Source: Candidatus Equihabitans merdae (GTDB taxonomy: Bacteria > Bacillota > Clostridia > Lachnospirales > Lachnospiraceae). Taken from it: a DNA stretch of 16,666 bases. Shown here piece after piece: positions 7,543 to 13,722 of the stretch. The position numbers and the translations under genes were made by a program. The stretch's first letter is position 1. Every line of letters begins with the position of its first letter. The DNA is taken from positions 1 to 16,666 of the forward strand of contig JAGHUB010000217.1 of assembly GCA_018065025.1 (NCBI GenBank), in the 5' to 3' direction. The notes beneath the pieces were generated by a model. The model did no database searches. It was not told where the DNA came from and worked only from the letters and a program-made list of their open reading frames with translations.

Positions 7543-7552
7543 GTTTGTTTTG
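7543..7552. repeat. Inverted copy of the upstream repeat core, downstream of the start point
   Basis: GTTTGTTTTG at 7543-7552 is the exact reverse complement of CAAAACAAAC at 7431-7440 and matches nine of ten bases of the second repeat. It sits about 20 bases inside the transcript. Copies on both sides of the promoter would allow looping or a roadblock by one repressor. The low complexity of the sequence lowers certainty. Confidence 0.4.
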
Positions 7553-7573
7553 ACCAATGAAAAGAGGTAAGGA

Positions 7574-8545
7574 ATGATAACCATTAAAGGTGTTAAATAC
7601 ATGTCTGATTTCGAGGCTAAGAATGCCATTATCGATATCGGCAAACGTATGTACAGCCGCGGTTTCGTTGCCGCAAACGATGGAAATATCACTTGTCGAG
7701 TAGGTCCCAATGCTATCTGGGCTACACCTACCGGCGTATCCAAGGGTTTCATGAAACCGGAGATGCTTGTCAAGATGGATCTGAACGGCAAAGTTCTTCA
7801 GGGAACCGCTAAGCCGTCTTCAGAAGTTAAGATGCATCTGCGCGTTTATGCAGAGAACCCTGAATGCATGGGTGTTACTCATGCTCATCCGCCTATCGCC
7901 ACAGCTTATGCTGTTGCAGGCATTCCCCTGGAAAAACCCATCTTAACAGAAGGTGTTCTGAATCTTGGCGTTGTTCCTATCGCTAAGTATGCTACACCGG
8001 GTACTCAGGAAGTACCGGATTCCGTTGCTCCCTTCTGCAGAGACTACAATGCCTGTCTTCTGGCCAACCATGGTGCACTTTCATGGGGCAAGGACGTATA
8101 CGAAGCATTCTTCCGTCTGGAAGCTGTTGAGTATTATGCCAGCCTGCTGATGTATACCGGCAACATTATCGGTCAGCAGCATCCCCTGTCCTGTGACCAG
8201 GTCCAGACTCTGATGGATAACCGTATCAAGTATGGTATCACAACAGGCGGCACACCGCCTTGTGCTTGTGACACAACCAATAACCAGGACATCATTTCCG
8301 AGATCCGTCCCGGCTCCGGTTATACATTCCCCATGGCAGCTCCCAATCCCATGGCTGCACCGGTTCAGGTCAACCTTAAGGGTGTAACACCTGTTGTGAA
8401 ACCGGGTATGGGCTCAGCAGAACCCATCAGCTGCGGATGCGGCAGCCTTCCGCTGGATAATATTCCGGAAGTGTCTCGTGCTAAGTCTAAGGAAGAAATC
8501 ATTGCTGAAGTGGTACGCCGCGTCACAGCAGAGATGAATCGATAA
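7574..8545 (+). CDS. Class II aldolase (fuculose/rhamnulose-1-phosphate aldolase type) with C-terminal encapsulation peptide
   Basis: Zinc-dependent aldolase of the FucA/AraD superfamily. It should cleave a ketose 1-phosphate to DHAP and an aldehyde (L-lactaldehyde from fuculose- or rhamnulose-1-P). Catalytic Glu84 lies in PSSEVKMH; zinc ligands are His104 and His106 (THAHPP) and His166 (ANHGA). The core takes about 215 residues; the protein has 323. The extra 108 include CAC (230-232), a Pro/Ala-rich linker (253-285), CGCG (287-290) and a final amphipathic helix, SKEEIIAEVVRRVTAEMNR (305-323), like the encapsulation peptides that target enzymes into BMCs. It is the first gene of the operon. 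Start ATG 7574 has AGAGG six bases upstream; ATG 7601, with AAAGGTG eight bases upstream, is a credible alternative that trims nine residues. 5-deoxyribulose-1-P, giving acetaldehyde, is another possible substrate. Confidence 0.88.
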   Translation: MITIKGVKYMSDFEAKNAIIDIGKRMYSRGFVAANDGNITCRVGPNAIWATPTGVSKGFMKPEMLVKMDLNGKVLQGTAKPSSEVKMHLRVYAENPECMGVTHAHPPIATAYAVAGIPLEKPILTEGVLNLGVVPIAKYATPGTQEVPDSVAPFCRDYNACLLANHGALSWGKDVYEAFFRLEAVEYYASLLMYTGNIIGQQHPLSCDQVQTLMDNRIKYGITTGGTPPCACDTTNNQDIISEIRPGSGYTFPMAAPNPMAAPVQVNLKGVTPVVKPGMGSAEPISCGCGSLPLDNIPEVSRAKSKEEIIAEVVRRVTAEMNR

Positions 8546-8555
8546 TTATTTCCGG

Positions 8556-8562
8556 AAGGAGG
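8556..8562 (+). promoter_or_regulatory. Ribosome binding site that fixes the GTG start of the aldehyde dehydrogenase
   Basis: A full AAGGAGG lies eight bases before GTG at 8571. The nearer ATG at 8564 is in another frame and stops after ten codons, so GTG is the start. This keeps the targeting helix at the N terminus. Confidence 0.85.
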
Positions 8563-8570
8563 AATGAAAA

Positions 8571-9995
8571 GTGGATATCAGTTCACAGGAACTTGAACAG
8601 ATCGTCAGAAGCGTTCTGGCCAGCATGAATGTCAATGCAGGCAGCTCTTCTGCAAGTACAAGTGCTGATGGCAGCCATGGCGTATTCGCTCGTATGGAAG
8701 ATGCTATCGATGCCGCTTACAAAGCACAGCGCGATTGGTACATGCATTACAACCTCGAGAAGAGAGAGAAGATCATCGCAGCCATTCGTAAAGTTTCTCT
8801 GGAACATGCTGAAGAATTAGCCAAGCGAGTTCACGAAGAAACAGGTATGGGTCGCTACGAAGATAAGATCATCAAGCATATCGAAGTCATTAACGGCACA
8901 CCCGGTACAGAGTGTCTGACAACAGATGCTATCTCCGGTGATACCGGTTTGATGCTTGAAGAGAGAGGACCCTTCGGTGTTATCGGTGCCATCACACCGT
9001 CCACCAACCCTACAGAAACAATCATCAACAATACCATCAGCATGATCGCCGGTGGTAACGCTGTAGTTTTCAACGTTCATCCCGGTGCCAAGAAGGTATG
9101 TACATATTGCGTACAGCTGCTTCATGACACAATCGTTGCAAATGGCGGTCCGGTTAACCTGATCACAACAACTCCTGAACCTACCATGGACAATGTTAAG
9201 ATCATGACTTCCAGTCCCAAGATTCGCATGATGTCCGGTACAGGCGGCATGGGTCTGGTCAATGCCCTGCTTCGCTCAGGTAAGAAGACCATCGGTGCCG
9301 GTGCAGGTAATCCCCCTGTTGTTGTAGACGCAACAGCCGACATCAAGCTGGCTGCTAAAGAAATCTTCCGTGGTGCTTCCTTCGATAACAACCTGCTGTG
9401 TCTGGCAGAAAAAGAAGTTTTTGCTGAAGAATCTATCGCCAGAGAACTGGTCTATAACATGGTTGCAGAAGGCGCCTACCTCCTGTCCAGCGATCAGGTA
9501 TCACGTCTGCTTGGTATCGTATTCCAGAACAAAGATGGTAAGTGGTCCGTTAACAAGAAGTGGGTCGGTAAAGATGCCGGTCTTATCCTGGAACAGATTG
9601 GCGTTACAGACAGACGCGACTGCCGTCTGTGCATCTGCGAAGTACCTCACGACCATCCCTTCGTTCTGGTTGAACAGCTGATGCCGATTCTTCCCATCGT
9701 AAGCTGCAAGACTTTCGAAGAAGCTTGTGAATATGCTTATATCGCAGAGTCAGGTAATCGTCATACAGCATCTATGTTCTCCAAGAATGTTGATCACATG
9801 ACATACTTTGGCAAACTGATCGAAACTACAATCTTCACAAAGAATGGTGCCACACTTAAGGGCGTCGGCATCGGTGGCGAAGGTCATTGTACTATGACAA
9901 TCGCCGGTCCTACAGGTGAAGGTCTGACAAACGCCAAGAGCTTTACCAGACTGCGTCGCTGCCAGTTGGCAGACGGTGGTCTGAGAATCGTTTAA
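8571..9995 (+). CDS. CoA-acylating aldehyde dehydrogenase, PduP/EutE type, with N-terminal encapsulation peptide
   Basis: Oxidises a short aldehyde to its acyl-CoA with NAD+ and CoA inside the compartment (propionaldehyde for PduP, acetaldehyde for EutE; here lactaldehyde is likely). The 474 residues fit the family. The N terminus SSQELEQIVRSVLASM (4-19) is an amphipathic helix followed by a Ser/Ala/Gly-rich linker (21-36), the form of a BMC encapsulation peptide. The catalytic domain starts near 38. Motifs: GPFGVIGAITPSTNP (133-147), GAGAGNPPVVVD (242-253), and the catalytic Cys277 in FDNNLLCLAEKE. The C-terminal part carries KNGATLKGVGIGGEG. GTG start. It follows the aldolase by 25 bp, and the operon logic makes the aldolase product its substrate. 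Exact substrate cannot be read from sequence. Confidence 0.94.
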   Translation: MDISSQELEQIVRSVLASMNVNAGSSSASTSADGSHGVFARMEDAIDAAYKAQRDWYMHYNLEKREKIIAAIRKVSLEHAEELAKRVHEETGMGRYEDKIIKHIEVINGTPGTECLTTDAISGDTGLMLEERGPFGVIGAITPSTNPTETIINNTISMIAGGNAVVFNVHPGAKKVCTYCVQLLHDTIVANGGPVNLITTTPEPTMDNVKIMTSSPKIRMMSGTGGMGLVNALLRSGKKTIGAGAGNPPVVVDATADIKLAAKEIFRGASFDNNLLCLAEKEVFAEESIARELVYNMVAEGAYLLSSDQVSRLLGIVFQNKDGKWSVNKKWVGKDAGLILEQIGVTDRRDCRLCICEVPHDHPFVLVEQLMPILPIVSCKTFEEACEYAYIAESGNRHTASMFSKNVDHMTYFGKLIETTIFTKNGATLKGVGIGGEGHCTMTIAGPTGEGLTNAKSFTRLRRCQLADGGLRIV

Positions 9996-10013
9996 AGATA
10001 AGGAGAGTGCTGC

Positions 10014-10343
10014 ATGGCAAAACTGGCAATGGGCTTTCTTGAGTGCGCCGGATATGCGACGATACTCTATGCCATGGATAAAGCCTGTAAAGCTGCTGAT
10101 GTAGAGATCATCGGCATCGATACTATTAACCCCAAAGATACTTCAGCCTTTATTCCGATGACCGGTCAGGTGAAGTTCGTGGGAACAGTATCCAATGTCA
10201 AGATCGCCTGCGAAGTAGCCAGAGAGGCTGCACTGGTCTACAACGATCCCGACGTCGTACTGACGGAGGTTATCGAACTGCCTTATGAAGGCACAGAAAA
10301 ATTAGGTCACATTACAAAAGTAAAATTCAACAATAATAAATAA
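10014..10343 (+). CDS. BMC-H shell protein with divergent, extended pore region
   Basis: Single-domain hexameric shell protein of 109 residues. The first strand and helix are clear ([32 protein letters not shown]), so it is not a permuted EutS/PduU form. Where canonical BMC-H proteins have the short pore motif KIGSG, this one has a longer loop, about residues 40-54 ([13 protein letters not shown]), before the strand [12 protein letters not shown]. It also has an extended C terminus ([16 protein letters not shown]). The central pore should therefore have a different size and chemistry. Cys11 sits in the first strand. AGGAGA at 10001-10006 is the ribosome binding site. Family membership is sure; role and subtype are inferred. 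Confidence 0.88.
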   Translation: MAKLAMGFLECAGYATILYAMDKACKAADVEIIGIDTINPKDTSAFIPMTGQVKFVGTVSNVKIACEVAREAALVYNDPDVVLTEVIELPYEGTEKLGHITKVKFNNNK

Positions 10344-10366
10344 TCTTTTTCAAGGAGGATAAACTT

Positions 10367-10645
10367 ATGTCAATGTCAGCTATCGGTATGATTGAAACCA
10401 GAGGTCTTACAGCTTCCATCGAAGCCGCAGATGCTATGCTTAAAGCTGCAGATGTCGAACTGGTCGGCACAGAGAAGATCGGTTCCGGTCTTGTAACAGT
10501 TATCGTTAAGGGCGAAGTTGGTGCTGTTAAAGCTGCTACAGAATCCGGTCAGGAAGCTGCTTCCAGAATCGGTGAACTGGTTGCTGTACACGTCATCCCC
10601 AGACCCCATTCTGATGTTGCCAAGATTCTTCCCAGCCTGGGCTAA
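10367..10645 (+). CDS. Canonical BMC-H shell protein, PduA/EutM type (copy 1)
   Basis: Major hexameric facet protein of 92 residues, with the standard features: [20 protein letters not shown], the pore motif KIGSGLV (about 37-43), and the second helix with [13 protein letters not shown]. Hexamers tile into sheets, and their pore admits small polar metabolites. The start has a near-ideal AAGGAGG (10352-10358), in keeping with the most abundant shell component. A close paralogue lies two genes downstream (11127-11420); about 70 of 75 core residues agree, while the N and C termini differ. Both are probably mixed in one shell. Confidence 0.96.
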   Translation: MSMSAIGMIETRGLTASIEAADAMLKAADVELVGTEKIGSGLVTVIVKGEVGAVKAATESGQEAASRIGELVAVHVIPRPHSDVAKILPSLG

Positions 10646-10688
10646 TCTTAGAATCTATTGATTACTTTATAAAAGAACGGATGAAACT

Positions 10689-11084
10689 ATGAAATGGAAT
10701 GCCATCGGGATCGTTGAGGTCACAGCATATTCGAATACAGTAGTGGTCATGGATAACATGCTGAAGGCCGCTGATGTCAGAGTCTGCAGTTTTCATAAGA
10801 AAATGGGCGGTAAGATGGTCCGCGGTATTGTTGCAGGTGAAGTGTCTGCAGTTGATGCAGCCATCGATGCAGCAGAAGCATCACGTCATGCTATTGGTGA
10901 TGAGAATCTGAAAGTGGCAGTCAATATCAGCAACCCCCATCCGGAAATCATCAAACTGATGAACATGATGAACGATCTTCTGGGAGAAGAACCGGTCTCT
11001 CTGCCCAAGGAAGAACCTGAGCAGGAGAAGGTTGAGGCTGTTGAGAAGCCCAAAACTACCAGACGTCGTACAACTAAAAAATAA
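10689..11084 (+). CDS. BMC-H shell protein with charged C-terminal tail
   Basis: 131 residues: a BMC-H domain over about 1-94 (AIGIVEVTAYSNTVVVMDNM, then MLKAADVRVCSFHKK) and an extension of about 37 residues. The pore loop reads HKKMGGKMV in place of KIGSGLV, bringing extra Lys and Met to the pore. The tail is acidic first (99-117: EEPVSLPKEEPEQEKVEA) and then strongly basic (118-131, ending TTRRRTTKK). No iron-sulfur cysteine motif is present, unlike PduK. The tail could tether cargo or contact nucleic acid or cytoplasmic partners (inference). The ribosome binding site is weak (only AACGGA near 10675), suggesting a minor shell part compared with its neighbours. Confidence 0.9.
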   Translation: MKWNAIGIVEVTAYSNTVVVMDNMLKAADVRVCSFHKKMGGKMVRGIVAGEVSAVDAAIDAAEASRHAIGDENLKVAVNISNPHPEIIKLMNMMNDLLGEEPVSLPKEEPEQEKVEAVEKPKTTRRRTTKK

Positions 11085-11099
11085 TAATTGAATTTACCC

Positions 11100-11114
11100 G
11101 GCGGTATGACCGCC
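11100..11114 (+). other. GC-rich hairpin directly before the copy-2 shell gene ribosome binding site
   Basis: GGCGGT (11100-11105), loop ATG, ACCGCC (11109-11114): a perfect six-pair G/C-rich stem ending one base before AAAGGAG (11115-11121). There is no U-run after it, so it is not a terminator. It may protect the 5' end of a processed transcript or tune translation of the shell gene. Confidence 0.5.
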
Positions 11115-11126
11115 AAAGGAGAAAAA

Positions 11127-11420
11127 ATGGCTGAAGTTAAAACAAGAATGCGCGCACTTGGTATGGTTGAGACCAGAGGTCTCACTGCTTCTATCGAGGC
11201 TGCAGATGCCATGTTAAAAGCTGCCGATGTCGAATTAGTCGGCACAGAAAAGATTGGTTCCGGTCTTGTAACCGTTATCGTACAGGGTGATGTAGGCGCT
11301 GTTAAGGCTGCTGTAGAATCCGGTCAGGAAGCTGCTTCCAGAATTGGTGAACTGGTAGCTGTTCACGTCATCCCGGCTCCCAATCCGATGGTTGGCAGTA
11401 TTCTCCCCTATGCAAAATAA
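11127..11420 (+). CDS. Canonical BMC-H shell protein, PduA/EutM type (copy 2)
   Basis: 97-residue hexameric facet protein with the KIGSGLV pore, nearly the same as the 92-residue copy two genes earlier. Differences in the core are conservative (for example VQGD for VKGE, AAVES for AATES); the N terminus is five residues longer ([12 protein letters not shown]) and the C terminus differs ([14 protein letters not shown]). The start at ATG 11127 is set by AAAGGAG (11115-11121), five bases upstream; an in-frame TTG at 11088 lacks such a site and lies before the hairpin. Many silent differences between the copies show an old duplication under selection on the protein. Confidence 0.95.
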   Translation: MAEVKTRMRALGMVETRGLTASIEAADAMLKAADVELVGTEKIGSGLVTVIVQGDVGAVKAAVESGQEAASRIGELVAVHVIPAPNPMVGSILPYAK

Positions 11421-11442
11421 TTAAAACGCAGGAGTGTAAGTT

Positions 11443-12102
11443 ATGGCAGTGGAATCATCCATAGTTGCAACAGTGACAAACAGAATAATGGAATTGTTCG
11501 AACAACTTGAAGAGAACCCCTATCAGGTTCCTGCAGGTGTTTCCGCGCGCCATCTTCACTTACAGCGTGATCATGTGGATGCTTTGTTCGGCCCCGGATA
11601 TCAGCTCACACCTATGAAACCCCTGAGCCAGGTGGGTCAGTATGCCTGCCAGGAGACAGTGGAAGTCATTGGTCCTAAAGGGAAACCTATTAAGATGCGT
11701 GTTCTGGGACCCGAACGTAAGCGGACACAGGTGGAAGTGTCTCTGTCTGATAGCCGCAATCTGGGCGTAATACCGCCTGTTCGTACTTCCGGTGATATTG
11801 CCGGAAGCCCGGGCCTTACCATTCGTGGTCCGAAAGGAGAAATCACTATTAGTGAAGGTCTGATCATTCCGGATCGTCATGTTCATATGACTCCGGCAGA
11901 TGCAGCCTGGTTCGGCGTTAGGGATGGAGAGAGAGTCAGCTTTCAGGCTGATGGTGAGAAGGGCGGTATTTTGCGAAATGTCGTGGTTCGCGTCACTGAT
12001 CAGAGCTGGCTTGATTTCCATATTGACACAGATGATGCAAATGCGTTTCAGATTAAGCAGGGGCAGATGTTGACACTTATTAAAGAAAGGAACACCAAAT
12101 GA
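11443..12102 (+). CDS. pduL: PduL-type phosphate acyltransferase with N-terminal encapsulation peptide
   Basis: Exchanges CoA for phosphate on the acyl group, freeing CoA inside the compartment and giving an acyl-phosphate for ATP formation by a kinase elsewhere. 219 residues with two related beta-barrel halves. Zinc-binding histidines are visible in SARHLHL (His37, His39) and RHVHMTP (His146, His148); other conserved parts are LGPERKRTQVEVS, PPVRTSGDIAGSPG and the closing DFHIDTDDAN. The N terminus, about residues 4-24 (helix with IVATVTNRIMELFEQL), looks like an encapsulation peptide. AGGAG at 11430-11434. Stop overlaps the next gene (ATGA). No acetate kinase-type gene lies in the window. 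Confidence 0.96.
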   Translation: MAVESSIVATVTNRIMELFEQLEENPYQVPAGVSARHLHLQRDHVDALFGPGYQLTPMKPLSQVGQYACQETVEVIGPKGKPIKMRVLGPERKRTQVEVSLSDSRNLGVIPPVRTSGDIAGSPGLTIRGPKGEITISEGLIIPDRHVHMTPADAAWFGVRDGERVSFQADGEKGGILRNVVVRVTDQSWLDFHIDTDDANAFQIKQGQMLTLIKERNTK

Positions 12103-12359
12103 TTCTCGGAACGGTTGTAGGGACAGTTGTCTCAACCAGAAAGTTTGATAACCTGGTGGGTTACAAGCTCTTAATGGTGGAACCATATTTTGGTAATAAA
12201 GAAAATATTATCATCGCCGGTGATACCATCGGTGCCGGTATTGGTGAGCTTGTGTTGGTAACAACAGATGAAACCACACAGCATGCCATCAATCGTTCAG
12301 CTCCCATTGATGCCTTTATCGTGGGTATTGTAGACGCACCTCCCGTTATGGGTAAGTGA
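12099..12359 (+). CDS. BMC-P pentameric vertex protein, EutN/CcmL family
   Basis: 86-residue protein of the EutN/CcmL/PduN family, which forms pentamers that close the vertices of the shell. Visible motifs: N-terminal MILGTVVGTVVSTRK, then LVGYKLLMVEP, the central AGDTIGAGIGELVLVTT and the C-terminal IDAFIVGIVDA. It overlaps pduL by four bases, with AAAGG at 12086-12090. It is the only pentamer gene in the window, enough in principle to close a shell. Confidence 0.95.
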   Translation: MILGTVVGTVVSTRKFDNLVGYKLLMVEPYFGNKENIIIAGDTIGAGIGELVLVTTDETTQHAINRSAPIDAFIVGIVDAPPVMGK

Positions 12360-12372
12360 GAAAGAATAACAC

Positions 12373-13704
12373 ATGAGAGCGATTATCATTGGTGGAGTGG
12401 CAGCAGGTATGTCTGCCGCTTCAAAATTAATCAGAACGAATCCAAAAGCCGAAATCGTCGTTTACGAAAAGAACGGCTTTTTATCATACGGAGCCTGTGG
12501 CCTTCCTTATTATATGGGCGGCTTTAACGATGACTACAGACGCATGATTGCCCGTACCCAGCAACAGTTTGATGCTATGGGTATTGTCAGCAAGCTGCAT
12601 CATGAAGTAAAAGCTGTTGATTTCAATAAGAAGACAGTAGTGGTTCTGGACCACACCACAGGTACAACATTTGAAGATCATTATGACAAGCTGATGATCT
12701 CTGTAGGCGCAGACTCAGTGGTACCGCCATTTCCCGGTAAAGACATGATGGGCGTTCACGTGCTGAAGCGTCTGGAGGATGGTATCTTCCTGCGCGAGAT
12801 GGCTCGGATGGATACGGTTAAGAATGTTGTTATCGTAGGCGGTGGCTATATCGGCGTAGAATGCGCTGATGCTTTCCTGAATCTTGGAAAGAATGTCCGC
12901 TTGGTAGAGGCTGCTCCTCGCATACTGACACCTTTTGATGAAGAGATGTCTGAGATGGCAGCACAGGAACTGATTTCAAAAGGCGTAGCCTTATGTCTGA
13001 ATGAGAAGGTTCAGCAGTTCAATGGTGATGTCTTCGTCAACAGTGTGACAACAGATAAGGGCACTTATCCAGCCGATCTGGTCATTGTAGCTGTTGGGGT
13101 TCGTCCTTCTACCGGTTTCCTGAAGGATACTGGTATCCGGCTTGCTAAGAATGGTGCCATCGTGGTTGATCGTCAGATGCGTACCAGTGTGCCGGATGTT
13201 TATGCCGCAGGTGACTGTATCACCGTATACAATCGCATTACCGGTGAGGATGCCTTCATTGCATTGGGTACATTGGCCAATAAGTGCGGTCGTATCGCCG
13301 GCGGCAATATGGCCGGTGAACATCAGGAGTTCGTCGGAGCTCTGGGTTCAGCAGCCATCAAGGTGTGTGAACTGGAGATGGGACGCACCGGTATGGGCGA
13401 GGCAGATGCTAAACGTCTTGGTATCGACTATAAGACCAAGATGATCAGAGCTTATGACCATCCCGCTTATTATCCCAATCCTACACCGATTACCATCAAG
13501 GTCATTTATGAGGCAGGAACAAGACGCCTTCTGGGCGCACAGCTAGCCGGTGAAAAGGGCGCAGCCCTCCGTACTGACGTTTTTGCCACAGCAATACATG
13601 CTGGTATGACATGCGAAGATCTTGGCATGACAGACCTGATTTATGCACCGCCTTTTGCAGGTGTATGGGATGCCATCCAGATTGCATGCAATGCGGCTAA
13701 ATAA
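12373..13704 (+). CDS. FAD-dependent CoA-disulfide reductase / NADH oxidase family protein
   Basis: Pyridine-nucleotide disulfide oxidoreductase of 443 residues. The N-terminal FAD site is IIGGVAAGMSAA (5-16). A single redox cysteine, Cys42, lies in SYGACGLPYY, the one-cysteine pattern of CoA-disulfide reductase and NADH oxidases rather than the CxxxxC of lipoamide or glutathione reductases. The NAD(P)H site is VGGGYIGVE (155-163), the second FAD motif DVYAAGDC (275-282), and a dimerisation domain follows. No rhodanese domain is fused. In this operon it could reoxidise NADH, with oxygen as acceptor, or keep CoA reduced for the acyl-CoA step. No targeting peptide is seen at either end, so it may act in the cytosol or be carried passively. 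The ribosome binding site is weak. Which activity applies cannot be told from sequence. Confidence 0.88.
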   Translation: MRAIIIGGVAAGMSAASKLIRTNPKAEIVVYEKNGFLSYGACGLPYYMGGFNDDYRRMIARTQQQFDAMGIVSKLHHEVKAVDFNKKTVVVLDHTTGTTFEDHYDKLMISVGADSVVPPFPGKDMMGVHVLKRLEDGIFLREMARMDTVKNVVIVGGGYIGVECADAFLNLGKNVRLVEAAPRILTPFDEEMSEMAAQELISKGVALCLNEKVQQFNGDVFVNSVTTDKGTYPADLVIVAVGVRPSTGFLKDTGIRLAKNGAIVVDRQMRTSVPDVYAAGDCITVYNRITGEDAFIALGTLANKCGRIAGGNMAGEHQEFVGALGSAAIKVCELEMGRTGMGEADAKRLGIDYKTKMIRAYDHPAYYPNPTPITIKVIYEAGTRRLLGAQLAGEKGAALRTDVFATAIHAGMTCEDLGMTDLIYAPPFAGVWDAIQIACNAAK

Positions 13705-13722
13705 TATAAGGAAGATAACTTG

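Noticed and set aside
7461..7573. Catabolite-responsive element (cre) at the BMC promoter
   Set aside because: Searched by eye because of the neighbouring Crh-like gene; no stretch matches the WTGNAANCGNWNNCW pattern well enough.
10014..10343. Permuted BMC-H of the EutS/PduU type
   Set aside because: The protein begins with the canonical first strand and helix ([13 protein letters not shown]), so the domain order is standard despite the long pore loop.
11088..11126. Earlier TTG start for the second canonical BMC-H
   Set aside because: It adds 13 residues not found in the family and spans the hairpin; the ATG at 11127 has a proper AAAGGAG.
13720..13722. TTG start for CoA-transferase subunit A, one codon before the ATG
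   Set aside because: ATG at 13723 has better spacing to AAGGAAG; the difference is a single residue.
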